DNA from: Candidatus Brocadia carolinensis
GTDB taxonomy: Bacteria; Planctomycetota; Brocadiia; Brocadiales; Brocadiaceae
Length of the DNA stretch: 51,046 bases
Assembly: GCA_002009475.1 (NCBI GenBank)
Contig: AYTS01000024.1
Span: 1 to 51,046, forward strand
Reading direction: 5' to 3'
Part shown: positions 35,531 through 45,934 of the stretch, in pieces
How the letters are laid out: every line of letters begins with the position of its first letter
How positions within the stretch are numbered: the stretch's first letter is position 1
Made by a program: the position numbers and the translations under genes
Notes under the pieces: model-generated
What the model saw: only the letters and a program-made list of their open reading frames with translations
Told to the model about the DNA's origin: nothing
Database searches by the model: none

Positions 35531-36487
35531 TTTTTAGCCTGTGGGCAATCGTAGTTTTGGGATTTATAGCACTGAGTTTTACCCGGAATACTGCGATTGC
35601 CATTAGAACGGAAATTTCTTTCACGGAACGGATAAAAAAACATCTATGCAGCACGTGGCGCCTGTATCTATGCGACACAAAAGCTATTGCAGTCAAGGAA
35701 TCAGGAAACGAATGAGAAAACCAGTAAAATTGCAGAGTCAAAAACGGAAAAAAACGCAGAGACTCGGAAGAAAAAGAAGAATGCCAGGCCGTGGATGCCA
35801 AGTAACAATTCCTATTCGGTTCGGATAGGAGACAGAGATTGTGAAGTATTCATCAGCGATGAAAGTGGGAAAATAAATGTAAACAAGATCGCCGATGATA
35901 CGAGATCGGGTTTTGTCAGGGTTCTTACGGCATATAAGATAAAAGAGCTCGTTGCGGAGACCATAACGGATTCAATACTGGATTGGTTAGATGAGGACGA
36001 TTTACATCATATCAGCGGCGCAGAAAAAGATTTTTATGTTGCGTTATCGGATCCATATGAACCAAAGAATGGACCTTTTGAGTCTCTTGAAGAACTGGCC
36101 TTGGTGAAGGGGGTTACACCAGAAATATTTGACTTGATACGTGATCATCTGACGATTTACGGATCAGGGAAGATCAACGTGAATTTTGCATCGAAGGAAA
36201 TCCTCCTCTATGTACCCACCATTACGGAAAATATTGCAAACGCTATAATTCAAGTGAGAAAAAAACGGGGGAATATACAAAAACTGAGCACCCTGAAGGC
36301 AATATTCAAACATTTTGGCGTCATTGGAAAGGATTACGAAGATGCTATGAAGTATTTGACGTTAGACAAATCTGATTATTGTATGATCAATTCGATTGCT
36401 TCTTCAGGAAAGATAAAAAGTGGATATCGATTGCTTGTGCTAAAAGGTATGGGGTATTGTGAAATTCTTGCAGCGTATCCGGAATAA
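35425..36487 (+). CDS. gspK: Type II secretion pseudopilin GspK (one frameshift)
   Basis: The large tip pseudopilin. The prepilin-like helix is HG-YVLIFSLWAIVVLGFIALS, lacking Glu at +5 as GspK proteins do. An A7 run at 35634-35640 breaks the frame; with six A it reads ERIKNIYAARGACIYATQKLL, then a basic linker. The C-terminal GspK domain follows (VFISDESGKINVNKIADD, DSILDWLDEDD, FESLEELALVKGVTPEIF, GKINVNFASKEIL), with helix-hairpin-helix-like segments. The repaired length is 353 residues from ATG 35425, the only standard start in frame, though it overlaps gspJ by 106 bases. Confidence 0.85.
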
Positions 36488-36499
36488 ATTACTTAAATT

Positions 36500-37765
36500 A
36501 TGAATATACCTTTTGTCAATATGTTTTCTCAAAAGGCCATGGGCTTGTCTCTTTGCGGAAACGATCTGATAATAACGACTATCTGGAAGAAATTAATTGC
36601 CTACTCACATGAGGATGTCAAAATTAAAGATTTTTTGCTCAAGGATACTTTGCAATTAAAACATGCATTCTTACCGAAGGAGAAGTTTGCGGGAGATATT
36701 ATTCTTTCCGTGCCGAGAGAATTTTCCATTGTCAGGGAAATAGAGTACCCCCATGCGAATCTGAAGGAGTTACGGGATGCGCTTGCGTATCAGCTGGATA
36801 GTTTTATTCCTTTTAGTAATGAAGATGTTTATTTTGATATGCATTCATTATCTCACAACAGGCACGATGCCAGGGTACTCATTGTTGCCATGAAAAAGAC
36901 GGAGTTGGATAATATATTGTCGAAGTTGCAGGCTATTAATATTGCGCCCTCCCGGGTTATTATCACGCCTTTCGCCTTTCTTCCTGTGCTGGGAGAAAAA
37001 GAAGGTTTTGTTGTTGTAGTCAGTAAAAATGGAAGAAATTACTGCTACCATTTGTTTGAAAATAACCATTTTGTGCTATCGTCTGTCATAAAAACAGAGG
37101 CGGAATTAACGAGTCAGATTGAAACGCATCTCCCGGGAGAAATAATGTTGGCAAATATCAGCGACGAAATTTTACGAAAGGAAAGTAAAATTCCTGTGCA
37201 ATCATTGGATGAATATGCAGAGTCGTATGGAGCAGCGTTGTATGGTTTGTCGGAATGTCCGTGCAATCTGAGCCTCATTAGCTCTTCCAAAAGGAGGTTG
37301 AATGCCCCAACCGTTTTAATGTTTTTTTTCATAGGGTTCTTGATATGTTTTGCCTTTCTTATTCCTTACATACAAAAAGTGAACAATCTGGCGGTATTAG
37401 AAACGATTAATGCTCAGATTAAAGCGATTAAAAAAGATGTTTCCGTCGTTGAGAAGCTCCAGGATCGTATTGCAGTCCTGGATAAAGCCGTTGATAATAT
37501 TAATGAAGTTAGAGGAAATTACATTCCGAGGATTGATGTTATTCTTGAATTGGCAAAGGAACTTCCAAATAACGCGTGGGCAAAGGCAGTGACCATTATT
37601 GATAACACTTTTGAAGTAGAAGGTGATGCAGTGTCTTCGACAAACTTAATCCCAATATTAGAAAATTCTCCACTTTTTTCAGGAGTGGGGTTAGTTTCTC
37701 CGGTGACAAAAACTCAAAGTGGCAGGGAAAAATTTCGGATAAAAGGGCATATTCGAAGGGAATAA
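36500..37765 (+). CDS. gspL: Type II secretion inner-membrane platform protein GspL (PilM/PilN-like)
   Basis: A 421-residue bitopic protein. The N-terminal cytoplasmic half (about 1-270) is an actin-like PilM/GspL fold: SLCGNDLIITTIWKK, DIILSVPREFSIVREIEYPH, ALAYQLDSFIPF. One membrane helix follows (about 273-295), then a PilN-like periplasmic coiled coil and a small ferredoxin-like domain. GspL recruits the GspE ATPase to the platform, yet no gspE is in the cluster. It is followed 3 bases later by gspM. Confidence 0.8.
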   Translation: MNIPFVNMFSQKAMGLSLCGNDLIITTIWKKLIAYSHEDVKIKDFLLKDTLQLKHAFLPKEKFAGDIILSVPREFSIVREIEYPHANLKELRDALAYQLDSFIPFSNEDVYFDMHSLSHNRHDARVLIVAMKKTELDNILSKLQAINIAPSRVIITPFAFLPVLGEKEGFVVVVSKNGRNYCYHLFENNHFVLSSVIKTEAELTSQIETHLPGEIMLANISDEILRKESKIPVQSLDEYAESYGAALYGLSECPCNLSLISSSKRRLNAPTVLMFFFIGFLICFAFLIPYIQKVNNLAVLETINAQIKAIKKDVSVVEKLQDRIAVLDKAVDNINEVRGNYIPRIDVILELAKELPNNAWAKAVTIIDNTFEVEGDAVSSTNLIPILENSPLFSGVGLVSPVTKTQSGREKFRIKGHIRRE

Positions 37766-37768
37766 GTT

Positions 37769-38371
37769 ATGGGGAAATTTTCTGAGCTTTTTTATAGATT
37801 TAAATTGAGAGAACGAGTGCTTGTAATTGTAGCCATCGTTGTTCTCCTGTTTATAGGAATTGACCGGGCTGTGATTTCACCCTTTTTTAAATCGATCAAT
37901 GAAACAAAAGAGAGACTTGAAACAGAGAAGCAACTTCTCAAAAAGTACTATTCGTTTGTAGCTAACAAAAAGCAATATGAAACCAGATTGGCCGATCTTG
38001 AACAATATTATACCGAGTATCAAGGTAAGTTTCTGTCCGAGGAAACAGAAGAACTCGCCTCTGCAAAATTACAGGAAATAATAAACAATCTTGCTACCAG
38101 GAATGGACTCGTTGTATCAAGTAGTACGGCTTTGAAAAAAGAGATAATGAATAAAAAACCATATCTTATTGAACTATCGATCAATTTCGAAATAAGTAAT
38201 CTGGATAATTCCCAAAAGCTACAGAAGTTTTTATATGATATTGAATATAACAATGAGAAGCTCCTTTTTCTCGATAATCTCAAAATAAAAACGTTAGGGT
38301 TAAATATTGTAAAAGGCGCTACTATTTCTTCAACGTTGAAGGCTATTGTTTCAATAGAAAAAAAGTCTTGA
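37769..38371 (+). CDS. gspM: Type II secretion platform protein GspM (PilO-like)
   Basis: A 200-residue bitopic protein with a short cytoplasmic N-terminus, a membrane helix (about 17-34, VLVIVAIVVLLFIGIDRAVI), a coiled coil (about 45-100) and a C-terminal ferredoxin-like fold. Size, topology and position between gspL and gspC match GspM/PilO, the GspL partner. AGGGAAT precedes the ATG. Confidence 0.78.
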   Translation: MGKFSELFYRFKLRERVLVIVAIVVLLFIGIDRAVISPFFKSINETKERLETEKQLLKKYYSFVANKKQYETRLADLEQYYTEYQGKFLSEETEELASAKLQEIINNLATRNGLVVSSSTALKKEIMNKKPYLIELSINFEISNLDNSQKLQKFLYDIEYNNEKLLFLDNLKIKTLGLNIVKGATISSTLKAIVSIEKKS

Positions 38372-38375
38372 TGGT

Positions 38376-39026
38376 ATGAAATCTCTTAAGATAGAGTCAT
38401 TGTGGGTTGCAATTGAACCCTTTGTTAAAAAGGTAAAACAATGGAAGCATTATCTGCCGGTCATAAATCTTTTTTTGCTCATCGGTGTGGTAAGTTTGGC
38501 AATTGTTTGCGTGTTGTTGGTGTATTACCCGTCTGTAACTAGTATGAAACCAGACAAGGAAGAAGAGAGCATTTCGGGGGCAAATGCCCCGTTGCCTCCT
38601 CTCCGGACGGATGCTAGACCCATTCATGATTATGATCCCATAGTGTCAAATAACCCATTTTCCCCAAATCGTACCGGTTGGGCTCCGCCGGAAGCAAAGA
38701 CAGAACCAACAATGCCGGGGTCAATACCACCGGAAGAAGGAGGAGGGCAACCGGTGGAAGATCAATCGAAACCAAGGGGAACACCGACAAAAATTACCTT
38801 ACGGGGAATCCTGATTCTCGGAAACATCAGAAAGGCTCTTGTCGAAAATCCGGATCAGACATCAAATAAAAAACCATTTGTCTTTATCGAAGAAGGCGAA
38901 GAGATTGCAGGATATAAGGTAAAAAATATAGAACCAGATCGGGTGAAGCTTGATTGGTATGGTGAAGAACAAATTGTTGTTATGAGATCGAATATAAAAA
39001 AAATAGTTATTTATGAGTACCTTTAA
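38376..39026 (+). CDS. gspC: Type II secretion protein GspC-like (homology-region domain)
   Basis: A 216-residue bitopic protein: a membrane helix (about 27-50), a Pro-rich periplasmic linker, and an HR domain (about 130-210) with ITLRGILILGNIRKALVE, IEEGEEIAGYKVKNIEPDRV and LDWYGEEQIVV. HR domains contact the secretin N0 domain, coupling inner and outer membrane parts. There is no PDZ domain. An A8 run at 38996-39003 precedes the end; with one base fewer it would stop at 39005, so the last eight residues are uncertain. It overlaps gspF by 14 bases as written. Confidence 0.72.
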   Translation: MKSLKIESLWVAIEPFVKKVKQWKHYLPVINLFLLIGVVSLAIVCVLLVYYPSVTSMKPDKEEESISGANAPLPPLRTDARPIHDYDPIVSNNPFSPNRTGWAPPEAKTEPTMPGSIPPEEGGGQPVEDQSKPRGTPTKITLRGILILGNIRKALVENPDQTSNKKPFVFIEEGEEIAGYKVKNIEPDRVKLDWYGEEQIVVMRSNIKKIVIYEYL

Positions 39027-40215
39027 ATACAAGTTACTAACAGCTTCCAGTGGCATTGTAGAAGGAGAAAAAGAAGCACTGAGTAAGATAGACCTGATTA
39101 CTGAACTCCGCAAATCAGGCCATATTATTTTACATATTCAGCAGGCGGATAAAAGTAAAAATTTTGGGTTTTTCTCAAGCCGTTTGAATAAAAAGGCTAT
39201 CCTGCCTTTCACACAAGAACTTGCTACGCTGCTCGAGGGCGGTATTCCTCTCGATAAAAGCCTGTCCATTTTATTGTCTGGTCAAGATAAAAATATGATC
39301 AAAGACGTTGTTGAGGATTTGCTGAACGGCATTAAATCTGGAAAATCCTTTGCCGAAGCACTTACGAATCATGCCAAGCTGTTTTCCAGTGTTTATATAA
39401 GTATGGTGCGTGCCGGCGAAGAAGGTGGGGTGTTGCCACAGGTACTGAAGAGGTTGGGGTCTTTTCAGGAAAGACTGCAAAAAGTCAGAAGTGAAATTAT
39501 TTCTGCAATGGTTTATCCCCTCTTGCTGAGTATCACGGGTCTTGTGTGTGTGGGAGCGCTTATTGTGTATGTTATTCCCAAATTTGCTCAAATCTTCGAT
39601 GGCATGGGCATTGCTCTTCCTTTTTCGACCATGATACTCATGGGTATGAGCCGGTATTCCATTCGATACGGCTGGGTGTTCATGCTTATAGTCATGGCTG
39701 CGTTCTTTGCGTATAGAAAAGCGATGAAGGACAAGAATACCTCCATCAAAGTAGATCAAAAAAAATTAAAATTACCTCTCATTGGCAATCTTATGTGGCG
39801 AATGCAGGTGTCGAGATTTGCCAGAACTCTTGGCACATTATTAGAAAATGGCGTGCCGCTTCTTAAGTCGATGGATATTGTTAAAGATGTTCTATCTAAT
39901 TACTATCTTGCTGACATCCTGGGAAACGTAAAGGGTAGTGTAAAAGAGGGGGCAAGTCTTACGGTATCGCTTGCAAAAAGGGGATTTTTACCGGAAATTG
40001 CAGTCCATTTGTTGAAAGTGGGCGAAGAGACAGGGAGTTTTGATCAAATGCTTCTTAAAGTTGCAGATAATTTTGATGCCGATGTGGAGCATCGGATGAA
40101 ACGACTTATAACTTTGGTTGAACCTGTACTGATCTTGCTTATGGGGGCTGTTATCGGTGTAGTTGTAATTTCTATGCTTACGGCAATCCTCAGTGTCAAT
40201 GATCTCAAGTTTTGA
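39013..40215 (+). CDS. gspF: Type II secretion inner-membrane protein GspF
   Basis: A 400-residue polytopic platform protein with two tandem T2SSF domains. The first has FTQELATLLEGGIPLDKSL and VSMVRAGEEGG-type helices (YISMVRAGEEGGVLPQVL). The second has FARTLGTLLENGVPLLKSMD and AVHLLKVGEETGSFDQML. Three membrane helices are present, the last at about 375-398. An A8 run at 39758-39765 is in frame. It ends the D-I-J-K-L-M-C-F cluster; gspE and the major pseudopilin gspG are absent from the window. Confidence 0.93.
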   Translation: MSTFKYKLLTASSGIVEGEKEALSKIDLITELRKSGHIILHIQQADKSKNFGFFSSRLNKKAILPFTQELATLLEGGIPLDKSLSILLSGQDKNMIKDVVEDLLNGIKSGKSFAEALTNHAKLFSSVYISMVRAGEEGGVLPQVLKRLGSFQERLQKVRSEIISAMVYPLLLSITGLVCVGALIVYVIPKFAQIFDGMGIALPFSTMILMGMSRYSIRYGWVFMLIVMAAFFAYRKAMKDKNTSIKVDQKKLKLPLIGNLMWRMQVSRFARTLGTLLENGVPLLKSMDIVKDVLSNYYLADILGNVKGSVKEGASLTVSLAKRGFLPEIAVHLLKVGEETGSFDQMLLKVADNFDADVEHRMKRLITLVEPVLILLMGAVIGVVVISMLTAILSVNDLKF

Positions 40216-40226
40216 AGAACAGATAC

Positions 40227-40955
40227 ATGAAAGAATATTTTTTATCGATAATAATTCCTGCCTATAACGAGGAAAAGAGGTTATTAGCGACCATAAGTAA
40301 AGTTGGTGTATACTTTTCTCAAGGAGGATTTCCGTATGAAATTATTGTGGTTGATGATGGCTCTACCGATAGTACCCCATACGTAGTACAAGAATTTGCA
40401 AGCACGAATGCTCATGTGGTTGTTTTGACAAATGACCGGAATTATGGCAAGGGTTATTCCGTGAGAAAAGGTATGTTATCTGCAAGAGGAGAATATGTCT
40501 TTTTCAGTGATGCAGACCTGTCTACTCCTATTGAGGAGTTAGAAAAGTGCCTGCCGTATCTTTCCGGCGATTACGATGTCGTTATCGGATCACGGAGCAT
40601 GCCAGAATCCAAAATTATTATTCGTCAACCCTGGTACAGAGAAAAGATGGGGAAGATCTTTAATTTTCTGGTGAGCTCGGTGCTGTTGAAAGGTATTGTC
40701 GATACGCAATGTGGCTTTAAAGGATTCAAAAAGGATGCGGTAAGAAAGATCTTTAGCCGATGCATTATTGATGGTTTTTCCTTTGATGTGGAAGTTCTTT
40801 ATTTGTCACGGAAATTTAATTTCAGGATAAAAGAAATTCCTGTCCGGTGGGAAAACTCTGTGTTCAGCAAGGTTAATCCGGTAAAAGATTCTCTCCGGAT
40901 GTTGAACGATCTCCTCAGAATAAAAATAAAAGATTTTCAAGGGTGTTACCGGTAG
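40227..40955 (+). CDS. GT2 glycosyltransferase, dolichyl/polyprenyl-phosphate hexose synthase type
   Basis: A 242-residue GT-A fold enzyme (247 if started at TTG 40212, overlapping the gspF stop). SIIIPAYNEEKRLLATI, VVDDGSTDST and the metal-binding FFSDADLSTP identify family GT2 close to ALG5-type polyprenyl-phosphate glucosyltransferases. KGIVDTQCGFKGFKKDA and GFSFDVEVLYLSRK are the matching C-terminal signatures. There is no membrane helix. It would charge undecaprenyl phosphate with a hexose that the GT-C-type membrane proteins next door could use as donor; that link is inference. It ends 2 bases before the convergent gene. Confidence 0.85.
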   Translation: MKEYFLSIIIPAYNEEKRLLATISKVGVYFSQGGFPYEIIVVDDGSTDSTPYVVQEFASTNAHVVVLTNDRNYGKGYSVRKGMLSARGEYVFFSDADLSTPIEELEKCLPYLSGDYDVVIGSRSMPESKIIIRQPWYREKMGKIFNFLVSSVLLKGIVDTQCGFKGFKKDAVRKIFSRCIIDGFSFDVEVLYLSRKFNFRIKEIPVRWENSVFSKVNPVKDSLRMLNDLLRIKIKDFQGCYR

Positions 40956-40957
40956 CG

Positions 40958-42948
40958 TTACTTTTTGTGAAACAAAACTGTGCCCGGAACGAGGGATTCT
41001 TTTCCGCCTGGTAACGTCCACAAAAATTCCATAACAGCCCCCCCCGCCGCTATCAAAGTATTTTATCCGGATATGATGCAACCCCGCATCCAAATTCATA
41101 ATTCCGGAAATATATCGTGCTGCATGAACGTCGTCATTATCCACGATCACACTTCCGTCAAGGTAAACCACAGAGCCATCATCAGATTTTGTCGCAAATT
41201 GATAAATCCCTTTTTGTGGAACAGAGAGGTATCCTTCCCACTCAATACTGAAAGGAGATCGGTAAGGTTTTTGAGTTTCATCATTATAGACAAAGGAAAT
41301 CGCATCTTTTTCCACCCTCGACAAAAAAGGTGTTCCGGTACCTTCGACATTATCATAGTATTTTACGGTTAACCCTTCCGCCATATCTTCTTTTGAATGT
41401 GTAGCAAGGGGTTGAGCGAATACTTTCGCTTCTTTCTGAAACGCAGCCTCGTAGAGACGCTGTTGTATATAGGCAACAAGCACAACACCCGGACGCAGGA
41501 CAAAACGTTCCTGTTTGTAATCTCCCTTTAATTTTTTCTTTAATGCGGTTTCATTATTTTTATCAACGAGAATAACGGGGGCATTAGGATTGTCAACAAC
41601 ACTGCCCCAGAATTTCGCATTCTTGTATTCTCTGAGATACCATGGTAACGGCCAGTATTCTTTTGAAACGACATTGATAGTCATGTCTTTCCCGTGTACC
41701 AGTGAAAGAGATTTTAAACGGTCTAATAGATTATAAATATCCCGTTTGGTTTGTACATAGACAAGTTCACACCGTTCGTCATCGTAATTGTAGAAATTCA
41801 ACATAATTGACTGATAACAGGAAAAACCAAAGATGCCAAGGTACAGGGGATAAAAGATTGCGTAATGCCAACTCTTTGTTACCATGCGGAGTATGTTGGC
41901 GGTAAAAATTCCCCCCAGAAGAGAGAATGGGAGCAAGATATTTACGATCAACCATGGCGTTTTGTATGGTATAAAAGAATAGGTAAGGTAGACGAGAATA
42001 GCCCAGGATGACACGAAGACAGTAAATTTGCTTCCCCGCCTGAATGAATAATAAAATCCGGCAATTCCCAATATCAGTATGGGTAATTCAAATTTGTAAA
42101 GCAAGGTAAAATAATAAAAGAATGGTTTTGCATGTCCGCCAGTATGAGTGCCTGTTTTTGTCCATATCTTGAGCGTAGTTAAGACGCCCTTAATGCCGGC
42201 GTAATAGGTAAAAAACGAGGAATAAAAAAGAAAGTTAATGAATAAAAAGAGGCCAACCCCGATACCTATGACATATTTGTTTTTCCTGCAATCGGCAGCA
42301 AACGTGGTAAAGACGCTTTGGGAGTATTGAAGTCTGTTCCCTTTCGGCGAGAAAACCATTTCATGACAATATGCAATGGTTAGGGATAATGCGTATACGG
42401 CAAACGTCAGTATATACGTCTCTTTTACCGTAACGATAAAGGCGAGGCTTGCAGCACTGAAATAGATATACCTCGATTTCCGTGTTTCGGAGTAAAGAAA
42501 AAAGGAGACCACGATTGCTAGAGAAAAAAAGGTGAAATAAATCTCATGAATGGTGTCTCTTGAGAAGAAAGAAGTAGTCGGGGAGAATGCCATGAGTAAC
42601 CCTGCCGTGAGTAATCCCATTGTGCCGAATCTCCTCCGGAGCGGATACAATAAGGCGACAACCATGGTACCAAACAGGGCGGGCATGAATCGGAACGTAA
42701 AATCGGAAAGGCCCAAAATATAAAAGGGAATTAAACCAAGGTAATAGAGAAAAGGGCCGTGATAATTAGCAGGATCATAGTGATAGTAATTATTACTGAA
42801 CAAATTTAACAAGAAAAAACTATTTACCCCTTCGTCTGAATGAAAAGGTCTGAGACCTAGATCCCAGAAACGCACCAGAGATGCTATAATAATCAGTACA
42901 AAAAAAAACGATGAATAGTTGAATTCTTTGTTTTCGTCGCTCTTCCAT
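40958..42948 (-). CDS. GT-C membrane glycosyltransferase with C-terminal PA14 domain (two frameshifts)
   Basis: An integral-membrane protein (about 1-400, ten or so helices) with the first-loop motif RPFHSDEG used by GT-C enzymes that take polyprenyl-linked sugars. A soluble region and a PA14 carbohydrate-binding domain (about 510-650) follow. PA14 landmarks are GLTVKYYDN, FATKSDDGSVVYLDG and IRIKYFDSGGG. One extra base in A9 at 42900-42908 hides the ATG at 42948 (MEERRKQRIQLFIVFFVLII). One in C8 at 41038-41045 hides the end (AVMEFLWTLPGGKESLVPG, stop 40958). The repaired length is 662 residues. It resembles TIGR03663-type proteins. The start is 16 bases after the upstream paralogue's stop. 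Confidence 0.82.
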
Positions 42949-42964
42949 AAGGTTACTTTTGTCT

Positions 42965-45393
42965 CTACTCCTGTATGCTCAATCTTTCTATCGGAATCTC
43001 TGATTCCACGCCTCCCGGAGGCACCCACGAGAGGTGTAGAACAGCTCCACCGCCTCCATCAAAGTATTGAATCATTATTTTGTGTGCCCCTTTTTCTAGT
43101 GTAAGTGAACCTGTTGCAGCCTTTGTTGGATGATAGCCGCCATTGTCTATTATTAAGACATTATCCAGAAAAAGCCAGGAACCATCATCAGATGTCAATT
43201 TAAAAGTGTATGTGTCTGGAATATGAATGTCGATATACCCTTCCAGGATGACACCAAAAGGGCTTGATACAGGTTTTTTTGCTTCATCGGTCCAATCAAA
43301 TTCAATGTTTTCAGCAATCTCTTCATACACGGGTTCACCATTCCACTGTGTGTTGTCATAATATCGTACATGTAATCCATGCTTTTGGTCGGCCAATTTT
43401 TCCCCCTTACTTGCTTCAGAGGAGGACGATTGTTTGGCCTTCTGAGTGGTTAGGTCATAGATGGTATAATTTTTTGTGGTAATAATGATTGGGTAATTTG
43501 TGCCGAAAAAAACCTTGTTTGTACCCATACGCTTTTCGTGTGGGCCGATCGTGACATAAGCAGGTTTATAGTTATTTATCAAAGCGGAGGCATTGGGTTT
43601 ACCCCGAAGCATCGTTTTGACATCCTCTTCACGTCTTTGAGTATCACGATAACCGTGACTCCACACATGACCAGGAAAACCCATCAATGACTTTCTTCCG
43701 GCTAGGAACACGGGATGGTTATGTATGGGTGCATTGAGAAAGATTGCATCTGGCGGGGTTTCAGAGGAAATACGCTTGGCAAGTTCCAATTCCTCCGTGC
43801 TAAATTCCTTCCATCCGGCAACCGGGACGATGGCATACTTAAACACATCTATGCTTCCTGCAAAGATGAGAAAAAACATGATGATGAAAAAGCTTATCCT
43901 TGAGAGAATCTTGTAGTGGTTGTTTTCATAGAGATGAACCATTGCAAACGCTGCCAGGGGGGTGGTTCCCAGGAACCAATAAATCAAGATTTTGACATTA
44001 TCCCAATTCCAGGGTGCGAAGAGTACCAGATTGGGCAACAGGAAAAGCATTAGAAATGGCAAGGAATATAACCCAAGTTGTCGGGAAGTACGGAACGCTG
44101 TGCCCTTGCGAAAGATGAAGATTATGGTGAATCCTGCTATAATCAAAGGCCAGAAAAATCCGGTATTCTTTAACCAGAACCAGAGGAAGTTTTTTTCCCC
44201 TGCCATCCATCCAAAATTTGGTTTAAAAAAAACCTCCGCCACCCACATGGCTGGATAGATAAAGTACCTGTGGGAGTGACAGGACAAAGGCTGACGTAAA
44301 GAACAGAAACCACCTCTGCCAGTTCCAAAAAATGATGCCCAGAGGTATGGTGACCATCAGCGTGGCCAGGAAGCTGTGTGTGTGAAGCAAAGGAAGCGCA
44401 CCGGTGAGGATGCCGGCAAAGAGGAATTCCCGCCACTTCTTTTGCTCTATACCCGTGTAGAGAAGTGAAAAAATTAAAAGAGTTATTGGAAAACCAAAGA
44501 GAAAAGTGCGTTGCGGTACATTAAGGCATGTCAATGGTGTAATCCAGTAGTAGTTCAGGTGTTCAATTTTTGTGTAATCTCGTGGTAGATGCGTAAGGAA
44601 GTACCAGAGGCTGTGGGTTGTATTTACCATATCCTGGAAGAAATGGTAAATACCAAATCCTCCCGCAAAAAAGAATATACAGGGAGAAATAATAGCAGCC
44701 AGCCGTTTTTTGGTCAAACGATAGGTAAAGTAATAGAGGACACAATAAAGAGAAATGGTTAGTAATAAACCGGGAATAAATAACATCTCTCTAAAATCCA
44801 AACCCAATTTAAGAAAAATGGCAGATAGGAAATCTGACAGGAAGGGGTAAACGAGTTTTTCTCCGGCAAAAGAAGGATCCTGGGGAGGGATATTATTTCC
44901 CCAGACAAAAGAGGTGATGTAGGCCAGATGGAGTGGCAGATCACCATAATTATTGAGGAGGCCAATATACATGCCGTCTTTTTTCCAGATGATCGTTCTG
45001 GAAAAAAGACACCAGAATATCGTGGTAAAAAAAAGAAAATACTGCAATATGCGCAAAGTAAGATGTCTTGTTAAGAAGAAAGTTGTTTTTTGTCTCGATT
45101 ACTTCACTCAATATTTTTCCTTTAAACGAACTCCACTGAACGGTGAGTATTACCGTACAAAATACAACAAGTAAGAGTGCTGAGAAGAATATACCTTTGA
45201 GTTGAAGTCCCCACATTAACGAGAACAGATAAACAATCCAGGTGTAAAGTCCTAATCCCGTAGCTACTCCGTAACCAGATCTTTCAAGGATGAAGTACTT
45301 AGATGACAGGAGGTAGGTAATCAAAAATCCCGTTATCGAAGAAACAATGATAAGGAAAATAACATAAACCATTTCTTTGTTAACCAGAGGCAA
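42965..45393 (-). CDS. Polytopic membrane protein, GT-C-like, with C-terminal PA14 domain (two frameshifts)
   Basis: Three frames form one 808-residue protein. Removing one base from A8 at 45027-45034 joins IAVFSFFTTIFWCLF; removing one from A8 at 44225-44232 joins VGGGGFFKPNFGW. The membrane part (about 1-480, a dozen helices) has a GDLPLHLAYITSFVWG loop reminiscent of the acidic/His first loop of GT-C glycosyltransferases. The C-terminal PA14 domain (about 655-800) has GLHVRYYDNTQWNGEP, TSDDGSWLFLDN and MIQYFDGGGGAVLHLSWVPPGG, closely like the neighbour's. Both belong to one operon. Sugar specificity is unknown; enzyme activity is inferred from topology. Confidence 0.75.
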
Positions 45394-45439
45394 TGTTTTG
45401 TTTTATTTACGCTGAGAAATTTCAATCGCCCCCCATAAT

Positions 45440-45457
45440 CCCCCCGTAAACGGGGGG
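45440..45457. repeat. GC hairpin (CCCCCCGT / ACGGGGGG)
   Basis: CCCCCCGT at 45440-45447 and ACGGGGGG at 45450-45457 form a perfect 8-bp stem with a 2-base gap, upstream of the PA14 gene. It resembles small dispersed palindromes rather than a terminator, having no T-tract. Confidence 0.6.
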
Positions 45458-45615
45458 AGACAGAGAGAAAGTCGCCAAAGGACTAATTGAAAATTATTTT
45501 CAACTAGGTATCGCCTCGAATGAAAAAAAATTATAATGTTTCTGTTTGGCATTCTCAATCTTTTTTCCCCTGGAGGTTAAATATGGTAAGTGTCCTAAAT
45601 AATTTGATATGGATT

Positions 45616-45740
45616 TGCCATTGCGGAGCAATCATACGTCTTTTACAAAAAAAGATTGTGGAGCCTGCTCTAATCGTATTAGCAAGAAATATCGGGGTTT
45701 GTTTTAGCTCCGCTTTGCAACCGTTTCCCTCGCAATGACA
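45616..45740. repeat. REP/MITE-like element with TGYCATTGCG ends
   Basis: TGCCATTGCGGAGCAATC at 45616 and, inverted, TGTCATTGCGAGG (complement of 45728-45740) bracket about 125 bases containing further CGGAGC and GCAATC-type words. Many bacterial genomes carry dispersed elements with CATTGCGAGG and GCAATC words. The rest of 45394-45934 contains no supportable gene. Confidence 0.55.
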
Positions 45741-45934
45741 GAGCTCTTTTTGGCTTACTCTACACGCATTATCCGGAAGTCAATATTAAAAAATATTATT
45801 GATTTTGATTACGATTATCTGTATACATATCGTATGATATTGATGCAAATGGGCTGTATGCATACAATCTCCTCTTTCATAGCACGGTTTTTAAAAAATA
45901 AAAAAGGGTGGTAAATTTCTTGCCACAGAAAAAC

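Noticed and set aside
40806..40955. Apparent 150-base convergent overlap of the GT2 gene with the PA14 glycosyltransferase gene
   Set aside because: It is produced by an extra C in the C8 run at 41038-41045. After repair the PA14 gene ends at 40958, two bases beyond the GT2 stop.
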